From an uncultured Bacteroidota bacterium (GTDB lineage: Bacteria; Bacteroidota; Bacteroidia; Bacteroidales; P3): a DNA stretch of 57,436 nucleotides. Position numbers and translations under genes: made by a program. Positions 41,553-49,493 of the stretch are shown one piece after another (position 1 is the first letter of the stretch; the number at the start of each line of letters is the position of its first letter). The notes under the pieces are model-generated. The model was given only the letters and a program-made list of their open reading frames with translations, made no database searches and was not told the DNA's origin. The stretch is from NCBI GenBank assembly GCA_902791695.1, contig CADAWR010000012.1:1-57436 (forward strand). Direction: 5' to 3'.

Positions 41553-43829
41553 ATGAGTGAACTACTGGGACAACTGAACGAACCACAGCGCGAGGCGGCG
41601 CAGTGCACCGAAGGGCCGGTGATGATTATCGCCGGTGCCGGCAGTGGCAAGACACGCACGCTGACCTACCGCATAGCACACCTGATAGAGAAAGGAGTAG
41701 ACCCCTACCGCATACTGGCACTGACCTTCACCAACAAGGCCGCAGGCGAGATGAAGGAGCGTATCATAAAACTGGTGGGCTCGGAGGCCCGCAATATATG
41801 GATGGGCACCTTCCACTCGGTGTTCGCACGCGTGCTGCGCGCCGACGGCGACAAGCTGGGCTACACCAACAGCTTCACCATCTACGACACCGACGACCAG
41901 AAGGCGGCCATCAAGCAGATAGTGAAGCAACTGAACCTCGACCCCAAGGCCTACAAACCCAGCTATGTGCTGGGGCGCATATCCATGGCCAAGAGCAACC
42001 TGATAGGGCCCAAGGACTACATGGAGAACCCCGAGATATACCAGACCGACCAAGACGCCAAACGCCCTGCCGTGGGGCAGATATACCAGATGTACGACCA
42101 GCGCCTGCACAACTCGAACGCCATGGACTTCGACGACCTGCTGTTCAACATGAACATACTGCTGCGCGACTTCCCCGACGTACTGCTGAAGTACCAGCAG
42201 AGGTTCAACTACATCATGGTGGACGAGTACCAGGACACCAACTACGCGCAGTACCTCATCGTCAAGAAACTGGCGGCACGCCACCAGAACATCTGCGTGG
42301 TGGGCGACGACGCTCAGAGCATCTACGCCTTCCGTGGGGCCAACATACAGAACATCTTCAACTTCAAGCGCGATTACCCGCAGATGAAGCTCTTCAAGCT
42401 GGAACAGAACTACCGCTCCACGAAGACCATCGTGAACGCCGCCAACAGCATCATAGGGCACAACCGCGACCAGATACAGAAAGAGTTGTGGAGCGACAAT
42501 GCCGAGGGTAACCGCATACGTCTGATACGATGTGCCGACGAGCGCGACGAAGGCAATCGCGTGGCCGACGCCATACAGGACACGCGCATAGGGCAGGATG
42601 CCGAATACCGCGACTTCGCCATACTCTACCGCCAGAACTCGCTGTCGCGAGCCGTGGAGGACTCGCTGCGCCGCAGCAACATACCGTACCGTATCTACCA
42701 GGGCATCTCGTTCTATGGCCGCAAGGAGGTCAAGGACGCGCTGTGCTACATGCGCTTGGCGGTAAACCCCCACGACGACGAAAGTCTGGTGCGCATCATC
42801 AACTACCCCGCCCGCGGCATCGGACAGACAACGATGGACAAGATACGCGTGGCGGCATCGGACAACGACATCAGCATATGGACAGTGCTGGAGAACATAC
42901 AGGACTTCGGTCTTGGGCTCAATAGCGGTCTGATGCAGAAAATACAAGAGTTCGTATTCATGATTAAGCGCTTTGAGGCGCAGGTGCCGACGGTGGATGC
43001 CTTTACGCTGGCCAAACAGATTGTCTACGCCAGCGGCATCATCAAGGCACTGCGCGAAGCCGACGAGCCCGACATGGCGGAGCGCATCGATAACATCGAA
43101 GAGCTGCTCAACGGCGTGCAGGAGTTCTGCGAGAGCGAGGAGGAGATACCGGAAGGCACCGAAACGGCGCCTTCGGGCATCCGAACCCTCGACGAATTCC
43201 TGCAGCAGGTGCTGCTATACACCAGCGAGGACAAAGACAAGGACAAGGATGCCGACAAGGTGAGCCTTATGACCATCCATGCCGCCAAGGGTCTGGAGTT
43301 CCCATATGTATTCGTGGTGGGCATGGAGGAGCAACTGTTCCCGTCGTTCCTGGCGTCGTCGCGAGCCGAGATGGAGGAGGAGCGCAGATTGTTCTACGTG
43401 GCGGTAACACGCGCAGAGAAACAGGTGACGCTGAGCTATGCCCAGACGCGCTTCAACAACGGCCAGCGTACAGGCGGCGAGGTGAGCCGCTTCGTGGAGG
43501 AGATAGACTCACAGTATATTGAAACGCCACGCCGTCAGCAACCCACCATGCCAAGTAGTCTATGGAACATCGGCAAACCGCAGCCATCGGTGAAGAAGAA
43601 ACCACAGCCGACATTCGTGCAGCGCGGTCCCGCTGTACCCAACAATCCGGCACAGATAGGCGCCATTATGCCCGGCATGAAGGTACAGCACGAGAAGTTC
43701 GGCATAGGCAAGGTGCTGGCCATAGAGGGCACCGCCGACTCGCGCAAGGCCACGGTGTTCTTCGAAGGCGGCGTGGGCAACAAGCAGCTGATGCTCAAGT
43801 TTGCCCGCCTCACGATAATTGACGATTAA
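41553..43829 (+). CDS. pcrA: UvrD/PcrA-type 3'-5' DNA helicase
   Basis: 758 residues. SF1A motifs: Q motif (LNEPQREAA), Walker A (AGAGSGKTRTL), Ia (LTFTNKAAGEM), II (MVDEYQDTN), III (GDDAQSIYAFRGA), IV (LEQNYRS), V (MTIHAAKGLEFPYVFV), VI (RLFYVAVTRAE). The C-terminal Tudor-like RNA-polymerase-binding segment (GMKVQHEKFGIGKVLAIEG) supports PcrA/UvrD over Rep. It acts in nucleotide excision and mismatch repair and clears RNA polymerase from DNA. The GxxExxY unit follows 55 bp after the stop. Confidence 0.95.
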   Translation: MSELLGQLNEPQREAAQCTEGPVMIIAGAGSGKTRTLTYRIAHLIEKGVDPYRILALTFTNKAAGEMKERIIKLVGSEARNIWMGTFHSVFARVLRADGDKLGYTNSFTIYDTDDQKAAIKQIVKQLNLDPKAYKPSYVLGRISMAKSNLIGPKDYMENPEIYQTDQDAKRPAVGQIYQMYDQRLHNSNAMDFDDLLFNMNILLRDFPDVLLKYQQRFNYIMVDEYQDTNYAQYLIVKKLAARHQNICVVGDDAQSIYAFRGANIQNIFNFKRDYPQMKLFKLEQNYRSTKTIVNAANSIIGHNRDQIQKELWSDNAEGNRIRLIRCADERDEGNRVADAIQDTRIGQDAEYRDFAILYRQNSLSRAVEDSLRRSNIPYRIYQGISFYGRKEVKDALCYMRLAVNPHDDESLVRIINYPARGIGQTTMDKIRVAASDNDISIWTVLENIQDFGLGLNSGLMQKIQEFVFMIKRFEAQVPTVDAFTLAKQIVYASGIIKALREADEPDMAERIDNIEELLNGVQEFCESEEEIPEGTETAPSGIRTLDEFLQQVLLYTSEDKDKDKDADKVSLMTIHAAKGLEFPYVFVVGMEEQLFPSFLASSRAEMEEERRLFYVAVTRAEKQVTLSYAQTRFNNGQRTGGEVSRFVEEIDSQYIETPRRQQPTMPSSLWNIGKPQPSVKKKPQPTFVQRGPAVPNNPAQIGAIMPGMKVQHEKFGIGKVLAIEGTADSRKATVFFEGGVGNKQLMLKFARLTIIDD

Positions 43830-43883
43830 ACAAAGGTAAACGTGAATAGCCTTTTTTTGATGTGAATGGTCTTTTTAATTTAA

Positions 43884-44397
43884 CGCGTATTATCGTAAAT
43901 TGGTTCGTTAATTATCGTAAATGTCATGGTCAACTTTACTCGATACGAGGATTTAGTATATGAAATCATAGGTGCCGCAATGGCCGTGCACCGCACTCTT
44001 GGGAGTGGTTTGTTGGAAGCCGTTTATGCCGAGTCTTTGCACTTGGAGCTTCTAGACAACGGCATTGACAACACATTGGAGAAAGAAGTGAATTGCTATT
44101 ACAAAGATCACTTATTGGAGAAGAAATACCGATTAGATATGGTAGTAGGTGATATTTGTGTGGAATTAAAGTCCGTAGAAGAACTTGCAGCAGTACATCG
44201 GGCTCAACTCTTCAATTACCTGAGGCTTACCAGAATGCCTGTAGGATTATTGATAAATTTTGGCGGCGAGAGTCTTGAAGGGGAGCGGTATGCTTTCATT
44301 GAAGAGAGGAACCTCTGTTGCCGATTAGACAAAAACATGCAACTTGTGCAATAAAGAGATTTACGATAATTAACGGATTAATTCACGGTAATTAACG
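43884..44397. mobile_element. Repeat-bounded unit carrying a GxxExxY gene
   Basis: CGTTAATTATCGTAAAT at 43906-43922 and its exact reverse complement at 44359-44375 flank the GxxExxY gene. The left side also has a second ATTATCGTAAAT (43889-43900). The right side continues as CGATAATTAACG-G-ATTAATT-C-ACG-G-TAATTAACG (44364-44397). The latter matches 31 of 34 bases of the right arm of a gene-less unit at 45938-46034. The unit is AT-rich against a GC-rich background. Mobility is inference: no target duplication is obvious. Confidence 0.6.
43926..44354 (+). CDS. GxxExxY protein (PD-(D/E)XK nuclease-like fold)
   Basis: 142 residues, complete. The family signature is in GSGLLEAVYAESL (G-x-x-E-x-x-Y), and the nuclease-like core is R-L-D-MVVGD-I-x-VELKSVEEL, with Asp, Glu and Lys of a PD-(D/E)XK active site present. 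Members are widespread, small and of unknown function. The ATG lies 4 bases past the left inverted repeat and the stop 4 bases before the right one, so gene and repeats form one unit. A+T content and codon use differ from pcrA and dtd on either side. Intact active-site residues suggest it is functional. Confidence 0.92.
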   Translation: MVNFTRYEDLVYEIIGAAMAVHRTLGSGLLEAVYAESLHLELLDNGIDNTLEKEVNCYYKDHLLEKKYRLDMVVGDICVELKSVEELAAVHRAQLFNYLRLTRMPVGLLINFGGESLEGERYAFIEERNLCCRLDKNMQLVQ

Positions 44398-44438
44398 TAA
44401 AAAAAGCAATTCACGTAAACCAAGAATATTTACGTAAA

Positions 44439-44900
44439 ATGAGACTGGTAATTCAACGTGTAAGTGAAGCTTCCGTCAGCATAGGAGGCACATTAAAGTC
44501 GTCCATCGGCGAGGGAATGATGATTCTTGTGGGCGTCTGCGACGAGGACACAGACGAGGATATAGAGTACTTGTGCCAGAAAGTGGTGAAGCTGCGCATA
44601 TTCGACGACAGCGTGGGGGTGATGAACCTGCCCGTCACCGAGGTACCCGGCAGCGGCATCCTCGTGGTGAGCCAGTTCACGCTAATGGCTTCCACCAAGA
44701 AGGGCAACCGTCCCAGCTACATACACGCCTCGCGGCCGGAGTTCGCGGTGCCGATGTACGAGAAGTTCGTGACCAAGCTGCAGTCACTCTTCGGCCATGA
44801 AATACAGACCGGCACCTTCGGCGCCGACATGCAGGTGTCGTTGATTAACGACGGCCCAGTAACCATCATCATGGACTCCCACCAGCGGGAGAGGTTTTAG
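44439..44900 (+). CDS. dtd: D-aminoacyl-tRNA deacylase
   Basis: 153 residues. It removes D-amino acids mischarged on tRNA. Starts MRLVIQRVSEASVSIGG; motifs SQFTLMAST (Ser-Gln active-site segment) and the Gly-cisPro element written NDGPVTI. Full length. The start lies only 42 bp after the right end of the GxxExxY unit, so the repeat sequence forms its leader (ATTTACGTAAA just before the ATG). It is followed by a 22-bp tandem repeat and convergent prmC. Confidence 0.95.
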   Translation: MRLVIQRVSEASVSIGGTLKSSIGEGMMILVGVCDEDTDEDIEYLCQKVVKLRIFDDSVGVMNLPVTEVPGSGILVVSQFTLMASTKKGNRPSYIHASRPEFAVPMYEKFVTKLQSLFGHEIQTGTFGADMQVSLINDGPVTIIMDSHQRERF

Positions 44901-44919
44901 CCCCGTCCAAGTATAGGAC

Positions 44920-45047
44920 ATCTATACTTACAGTATACTTACCCTATACTTAGGATATTGAAAGAGTATACAAACAGTATTTAAAGAGTATACAAACAGT
45001 ATTGAAAGAGTATACAAACAGTATAGAAACAGTATACAAAGAGTATT
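44920..45047. repeat. Four 22-bp tandem repeats with GTATAC palindromes, plus a related TATACTTA run
   Basis: Units begin at 44960, 44982, 45004 and 45026; the consensus is GAAAGAGTATACAAACAGTATT. The fourth unit is diverged (GAAACAGTATACAAAGAGTATT). Just upstream (about 44930-44953) CTATACTTA/GTATACTTA occurs three times. The array lies between convergent dtd and prmC and continues to 6 bp from the prmC stop. No hairpin with a T-run is seen. Confidence 0.92.
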
Positions 45048-45053
45048 GGATGC

Positions 45054-45935
45054 CTATACAAAACGTGCCGATATCCAGCGAGACTTATCACGGAAGTCAG
45101 CATGCACCTTGGGCGTGAAGCCTTGTGCCTTGAATACGGCGCAGGTCTCCTCGGCCAAAGCCTCATTGATTTCTACCACCACCTGGCCGTTCTCGGCCAG
45201 GTGATTTTGGGCAACGGTGGCGATGGCACGGTAGAACCGTAGCGGCTCGTCGTCGGGCACGAAGAGGGCCAGCGCTGGGTCATAGTCGAGCACGTTGGCA
45301 GCCATCTGTGCCCGCTCACTGTCGCGGACGTATGGCGGGTTGCTGACAATAAGCCCATAAGACCCATTCAACCCATCAACCCCATTAAGCACATCCCTTT
45401 CCATGAAGCGCACCTCCACGCCGTTGTTTTTGGCGTTCTGCCGCGCAATCTCCAAGGCCTCGGGTGAGACATCCACCGCCGTCACGTCGGCCGCAGGAAA
45501 GGCCTTTTTTAGTGCAATGGCAATACACCCACTGCCGGTGCACAAGTCAAGAATGGTGAATGGTGAAAGGTGAAAGGTGAAATTATGGAGTATCCATTCA
45601 ACTATCTCCTCTGTCTCAGGCCTCGGTATCAGCACATCGGGGCTCACGGCAATGCGGCAGCCGCAGAACCCCACAAAGCCGATTATATGCTGTATGGGTC
45701 GGCTTTGTTTAAGGTCTTCGAGCGCCCAGTGGAAGCGCAGCAAGTCGCTCTGGTCGATGGTCTGCTCCCGCGAGGTCAGCAGCCGCACCTTGTCCCAGCC
45801 GAGGAAGGCCTCGAAGAGCATGTCGAGGAACACGCCCACCTCGCCGCTGCCGTACATGCCGTCCAGCTCCTCGTGGTAGAGGCTGATGATGTCGCGCACG
45901 CGATTAGACTTGAAGCGGAGGTTGCGGGTATTCAT
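45054..45935 (-). CDS. prmC: Peptide chain release factor N5-glutamine methyltransferase
   Basis: 293 residues. It methylates the GGQ glutamine of release factors. An N-terminal helical domain is followed by PDVLIPRPETEEIVEW, ILDLCTGSGCIAIALK (SAM site), VDVSPEALEIARQNA and the catalytic IVSNPPYVRDSE. Two loops contain in-frame simple-sequence insertions: NGVDGLNGSYG (from CCCATTCAACCCATCAACCC on the plus strand) and FTFHLSPFTI (from tandem GGTGAAA on the plus strand). These do not disrupt motifs. Upstream is the gene-less repeat unit at 45938. Confidence 0.94.
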   Translation of the reverse strand: MNTRNLRFKSNRVRDIISLYHEELDGMYGSGEVGVFLDMLFEAFLGWDKVRLLTSREQTIDQSDLLRFHWALEDLKQSRPIQHIIGFVGFCGCRIAVSPDVLIPRPETEEIVEWILHNFTFHLSPFTILDLCTGSGCIAIALKKAFPAADVTAVDVSPEALEIARQNAKNNGVEVRFMERDVLNGVDGLNGSYGLIVSNPPYVRDSERAQMAANVLDYDPALALFVPDDEPLRFYRAIATVAQNHLAENGQVVVEINEALAEETCAVFKAQGFTPKVHADFRDKSRWISARFV

Positions 45936-45937
45936 TT

Positions 45938-46034
45938 TTACGTTAATTATCGTGAATTCACTTCGTTAATTGCCGCAAATTATTTTGTCATCATTATTGA
46001 CGATAATTAACGAATTAATTTACGTTAATTAACG
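45938..46034. mobile_element. Gene-less (MITE-like) copy of the GxxExxY-flanking repeats
   Basis: CGTTAATTATCG (45941-45952) and CGATAATTAACG (46001-46012) are exact complements. The right arm 46001-46034 differs at 3 of 34 positions from 44364-44397, the right flank of the GxxExxY unit. The left arm also aligns with the left flank of that unit (ATTATCGT-AATT, then TTCGTTAATT). Between the arms are only about 48 bp. It fills the spacer between prmC and the RNase H gene. Confidence 0.65.
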
Positions 46035-46045
46035 TTCACATAAAC

Positions 46046-46726
46046 TCATTTGCGTCCAAAGTCCGCCGGTATCTCGCCCCAGTTGTCGGTGTCCCACTTG
46101 CGTATCTCGGTGGTGTAGCTGTTGGTGCGGAGCCAGTTCTCGGCGCGGTGGATGTAGTCCCACAGCTCGGCGGTCGAGGCGTCCTCCGGCAGCTTGCTCT
46201 TGCACACCTTCTGCCGCACCCAGCTGATGGCGTTGACACTGTCGCTGTATATTATCTGGTTGAGGCGGTGCTTCTTGAGGTAGCTCAGGCCGTGCACTAT
46301 GGCCAGGAACTCGCCGATATTGTTGGTGCCCTTCTCTGCGCGGTAGTGGAAGACGCGCGTCCGCGTGGGGATGTAGATGCCCTGGTACTCCATCACGCCG
46401 GGGTTGCCGCTGCAGGCGGCATCGACGGCCAGCGCGTCGAGCACGGGCGGATTGTCGGTGCCGGGCTTCACGGCGGTCATGCCGTTCTCGTCGATGACGA
46501 GACACCCACTCTGCCCAGTTGACCCATTATGCCCATTCGCCCCACTCGACTGCACCACGCTGCTGTACGGCAGCTTGATTGCCGCCTCGGCCTCGGCCAT
46601 GCTGTCGAAACCCTTGTACTGCGCCCCCTGCACGCCCATGACCTGCTCCTTGCACGCGTCCCAGTCGCTGTAGATGCCCGGCTTTTTGCCCTGCCACACC
46701 ACGTAGTATTTCTGTTTCTTCGCCAT
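46046..46726 (-). CDS. Ribonuclease H with viroplasmin (caulimovirus) N-terminal domain
   Basis: 226 residues from ATG 46726 (MAKKQKYYVVWQGKKPGIYSDW). The N-terminal hybrid-binding viroplasmin domain (WQGKKPGIYSDWDACKEQV, YKGFDSMAEAEAAI) is followed by an RNase H fold with catalytic carboxylates in VDAACSGNPGVMEYQG, the Glu of NNIGEFLAIVHGL, IIYSDSVNAI and a C-terminal DTDNWGE. It degrades RNA in RNA-DNA hybrids. The linker SSGANGHNGSTGQSG is encoded by the same CCCATT-type simple repeat seen in prmC. TATCTTTG on the minus strand (complement of 46741-46748) is the -7 box. Confidence 0.92.
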   Translation of the reverse strand: MAKKQKYYVVWQGKKPGIYSDWDACKEQVMGVQGAQYKGFDSMAEAEAAIKLPYSSVVQSSGANGHNGSTGQSGCLVIDENGMTAVKPGTDNPPVLDALAVDAACSGNPGVMEYQGIYIPTRTRVFHYRAEKGTNNIGEFLAIVHGLSYLKKHRLNQIIYSDSVNAISWVRQKVCKSKLPEDASTAELWDYIHRAENWLRTNSYTTEIRKWDTDNWGEIPADFGRK

Positions 46727-47207
46727 AGTTTTCCGCGTGCAAAGATACAAAAATTTTGCCACATGGAGAAAATGTCGTATCTTTGCATCCGATTTCAATA
46801 GGAAATCGTCGAAGCGTTATGCTCTGACTCTTGCTAGTAGAAACGTGAGAAGTTTTTAACCGCTATTGATTATCAATAAATTACAAAATCGTTCTTAAAA
46901 AGTGTTCTTTTCTTTGTTTCTTATTATCAGAGGCAAAGATACGACTCTTTTCCCATTCTGTCATTTTTTTCTGTCGTCCACGCTGGTATCACACGCGACG
47001 AATCGAGGATTTGGCCACTTCTGACAAGACCAGAAACACCACGACGCCAATCCAAGAACCTGATTATGTGTTAGGTGTGTGTCTATGGCGCAATTTTGGG
47101 GTACTGAAACCAATCCATAACTTCCACAGGTTTAGTTATTTGTTGGATTTTTGGGTATACTGTGGCAAACCAGGTTGAGGTAGTCAGGATTGAGTCCGAG
47201 ACAAATA
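46727..47207. other. Gene-poor left junction of the 9.3-kb element
   Basis: No gene is seen. A plus-strand promoter (46757-46786) points into this region with no gene after it. A second -7 box faces it on the minus strand (TATCTTTG, complement of 46934-46941). CTAGTAG-AAACGTGAGAA at 46834-46851 and AAAATCG-TTCTTAAAAAG at 46885-46901 have partners at the right end of the element (56099-56117 and 55880-55898). The rest, to the terminator at 47208, has no recognisable content. Confidence 0.5.
46757..46786 (+). promoter_or_regulatory. Orphan consensus promoter pointing into the element
   Basis: TTG at 46757-46759, a 19-bp spacer and TATCTTTG at 46779-46786: a perfect match. No plus-strand gene follows before 48156. 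If the element at about 46834-56117 were removed, it would lie about 130 bp upstream of the lipoprotein gene at 56203, its likely original target. Confidence 0.65.
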
Positions 47208-47245
47208 AGAAAGAGGTGACAGAACGGTTAAGCTCAGTCACCTCT
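47208..47245 (-). terminator. Terminator of the PRTase gene
   Basis: AGAGGTGAC (47212-47220) pairs with GTCACCTCT (47237-47245). Read on the minus strand, the stem is followed by TTCTTATTTG. It lies 29 bp past the PRTase stop. Confidence 0.7.
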
Positions 47246-47274
47246 CGAAAAAAGAAAGATTCACTGACATTGTG

Positions 47275-48033
47275 TTATTTTGATTTGGCTTTTCCAAGCA
47301 CAACGGCACCGATTACCTCAGCACCCACGTCGTTTCGCAGCTTCGCCGCAGTTTCTCGGATGCTCCTGCCCGTCGTAACTATGTCATCCAAAAGGATGGC
47401 AATCGGCTTCTCGTTGCCCTCAGGAAAGAAGCTTTTTCGGTCAAAGTGTCCTTCAGGGATACCTTTTTCCCCTCCCTTGTGTGACGGCCTCTTCTCTTCT
47501 TCTTGGGCATATATGTACGAACACAAATGCCCCATATAGCAGCCGTCTGTTTTGTTCACTATGCCTAGCATAGGCTCCCACCACCTATTGAGATGGTCAA
47601 TTTTGTTGTGCGCTGGCACGGGAACCAGCATTATGTCGTACTTATAATCGAAATGCAGTCCTTTAAGCATCCTGTTTATTTCGCGAGCGTACAGACATTC
47701 GGCAATTTGTTTGTAATACTGGTATTCACTATCGGAGTAGCGCAACCAAGCTTCCCGATTGTTCTTGAAAGCCCACACCAGATTTCTCACAAATTCGCTA
47801 TTCCTATCTTTTCCGCGATATTCGGGTGTATAGTCGAAGATGTAGCCGATGGGGATGTCATCAACCTGGTGGTCACAACGGTCTTGAATTGCAGATATCA
47901 AATCTTTGGTGCTGTCGCTCTTTTCGGTCTTGTTTTGTCTGTGTTCTGAGAGGTTGCTCTCCACATACCTATCGACGATTTCGTCAAGTTTAGTCTGGAT
48001 GAATCTGTTTGTCATTTCTTTCCTTTTCTTCAT
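47275..48033 (-). CDS. ComF-like phosphoribosyltransferase-domain protein
   Basis: 252 residues, no signal peptide. An N-terminal helical region of about 100 residues (polar, charged) has no recognised domain. The C-terminal half is a type I PRTase: IMLVPVPAHNK strand, then AILLDDIVTTGRSIRETAAKL with the 13-residue PRPP-binding motif, and a final strand EVIGAVVLGKAKSK. The arrangement (VPVPxH early, DDIVTTG late) is that of ComF/GntX proteins, which support DNA uptake or recombination; the Cys4 zinc finger of ComF is absent. It diverges from the winged-helix gene across a shared 120-bp spacer. On a mobile element it may act in DNA processing or defence; this is inference. Confidence 0.82.
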   Translation of the reverse strand: MKKRKEMTNRFIQTKLDEIVDRYVESNLSEHRQNKTEKSDSTKDLISAIQDRCDHQVDDIPIGYIFDYTPEYRGKDRNSEFVRNLVWAFKNNREAWLRYSDSEYQYYKQIAECLYAREINRMLKGLHFDYKYDIMLVPVPAHNKIDHLNRWWEPMLGIVNKTDGCYMGHLCSYIYAQEEEKRPSHKGGEKGIPEGHFDRKSFFPEGNEKPIAILLDDIVTTGRSIRETAAKLRNDVGAEVIGAVVLGKAKSK

Positions 48034-48099
48034 AATTAGTTCGTTGGAGGAAATTGGATTTTTTTTCCAACCATTTTTCTGAAATTCTCTGAATTGTTG

Positions 48100-48107
48100 T
48101 ATATTTG
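48100..48107 (+). promoter_or_regulatory. -7 element of the winged-helix gene
   Basis: TATATTTG with a weak T-rich -33 region 20 bp upstream (TTTTTCTG). It lies 49 bp before ATG 48156 and makes the upstream in-frame TTG an unlikely start. Confidence 0.65.
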
Positions 48108-48155
48108 CAACAACAAGGGAACACTATCACGGACACAAAGTATAAAAAAGTGTTA

Positions 48156-49106
48156 ATGAAGACAATGAAAATAGTGGACGAGGCCGACTTTATGCTGACG
48201 GAGGAAACCAGGAACGACAAGGCTTTGAAGCCCATCGACTTGGATGTCCTGGCTGTGTGCCAGTACGTCGCGAACTATAAGCAGTTGGATTATGACCGTA
48301 ACGGTTGGTTCATTCTGCCCTTGGCGAGGAACGCAAAGATAAAAAGCACATCACTTCAAGAATTCCTGAAACAGTGGGGGGTGTCTGTCAGCGATGACAC
48401 TGTTCGCCGAAGTGTAAATAAGCTGCGTTACCTTGGCTACTTGGAGTATAAGAAAGGCTATTACCACGGACATTCAGATAGCCAATTGGCTGAGATTAAG
48501 ATACTTAAAGGAACCGTTTCCAACCTTATCCAATCAGAAGTCAACCTAACTACCGTTGTATCACCGAAATATGAGGATATTGCGGTTGCTACATATACAA
48601 ACACAGAATCAGAACCAGAAACAAAAAAAGAGTCCTTCAATATAGGTACTTATAGGGAAGACGATGATACGTGTTCTTCTTCTACTTATGAAGAAGAACA
48701 ATTCCCTGATACTTCAAGTACCTTGGCAGAAGAGCCTATCGATGACCTTCAAGAGTATATTTCTGACCCTGGCCAAAGAAGCAGTGTTAGGAGTTGGGTT
48801 CGAGCCTGTGGCAAGCAAGGATGCACAGTTCTAGACCAACTACTAATCGGGTATCGCTGGGGGGCTATCGATGTTTTACCTCTTCTCGTTTATCTTGGAG
48901 AAAACCCAACCGATGAGGTGTACACGGCCATATCCCAAGAGTGCAGGAACAATGACAAGGATTTAGAAGACATCGCTCGGTTATGTAAGAGCGTTGGATT
49001 TACACCAACGCCAGAGAGCGACAAAAACCAACTCCAACTGTTCTATACCAAACTACGCGCCTTTGAGATGGGTGACGGTTCCGACATTCCTATCCCAAGG
49101 CCATAG
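48156..49106 (+). CDS. Winged-helix protein, candidate replication initiator or regulator
   Basis: 316 residues from ATG 48156. The N-terminal part (about 15-110) has a winged-helix layout: LDVLAVCQYVANYK, GWFILPLARNAKIK, then VSVSDDTVRRSVNKLRYLGY as recognition helix and wing. The acidic, Ser/Thr-rich middle (EDDDTCSSSTYEEEQ) is probably a flexible linker. A helical C-terminal domain follows (RSWVRACGKQGCTVLDQLL). The downstream non-coding DNA holds three copies of a 16-bp iteron and GC-rich hairpins, so a Rep-type initiator with adjacent origin is attractive. A transcriptional regulator is the alternative. No close family is recognised. Confidence 0.7.
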   Translation: MKTMKIVDEADFMLTEETRNDKALKPIDLDVLAVCQYVANYKQLDYDRNGWFILPLARNAKIKSTSLQEFLKQWGVSVSDDTVRRSVNKLRYLGYLEYKKGYYHGHSDSQLAEIKILKGTVSNLIQSEVNLTTVVSPKYEDIAVATYTNTESEPETKKESFNIGTYREDDDTCSSSTYEEEQFPDTSSTLAEEPIDDLQEYISDPGQRSSVRSWVRACGKQGCTVLDQLLIGYRWGAIDVLPLLVYLGENPTDEVYTAISQECRNNDKDLEDIARLCKSVGFTPTPESDKNQLQLFYTKLRAFEMGDGSDIPIPRP

Positions 49107-49156
49107 GTAGGAGACCAGGATGCGGCTGACTTCCCCGTCGCCCAAGTGTCCAAACC

Positions 49157-49188
49157 GTCCACCCAATTTTTGGATGGACTTTTTTTTT
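49157..49188 (+). terminator. Terminator after the winged-helix gene
   Basis: GTCCA-C-CCAA (49157-49166) pairs with TTGG-A-TGGAC (49171-49179 region), followed by nine T. The same GTCCA...TGGAC wording recurs at 50502-50524. Confidence 0.85.
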
Positions 49189-49493
49189 GTAATTTTTTTT
49201 CGCCAGGAGTACCTACGGCCAGAACAAGCCCCCCCTCTCTTTTTTTAGCCGATTTTTGATTCTGAAATTTTTGGAGCTGACAGATGGCGCACGGTTCGCT
49301 TGCCTCAATAGGATGAAAATCACTGTCATTCAAAGGGATACCTGGCTAGCCAGCCCGACAAAGGGAGGGGTACATACCCACCCCCTCGGAAAGGGGTATG
49401 GGGGAAGTGGTCGAAGAGGGGTGAAGGATGGTTGTCAAATAACAAATTATCAGGAAAATGTGAATAATTATTCGTTGATTTAGGAAAAAGTTG
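49189..49493. other. Non-coding hairpin-rich stretch (candidate origin, part 1)
   Basis: No gene. It contains a homopolymeric C-run/T-run near 49228-49247, the 10-bp palindrome TGGCTAGCCA (about 49343-49352), and a GC-rich inverted structure built from GGGGTACATACCCACCCCC and AAGGGGTATGGGGG (about 49370-49404). With the iterons at 49645-49764 this resembles an origin or transfer region. Confidence 0.45.

Noticed and set aside
41562-42947. 461-codon minus-strand frame inside pcrA
   Set aside because: pcrA carries every SF1 helicase motif in the opposite strand; the antisense product is a composition shadow rich in Val, His and Leu.
46790-47210. tRNA gene as integration target at the left junction
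   Set aside because: No cloverleaf or T-loop sequence was found on either strand.
48105-48155. Upstream TTG start for the winged-helix gene
   Set aside because: The TTG overlaps the -7 promoter box, so the ATG at 48156 is preferred.
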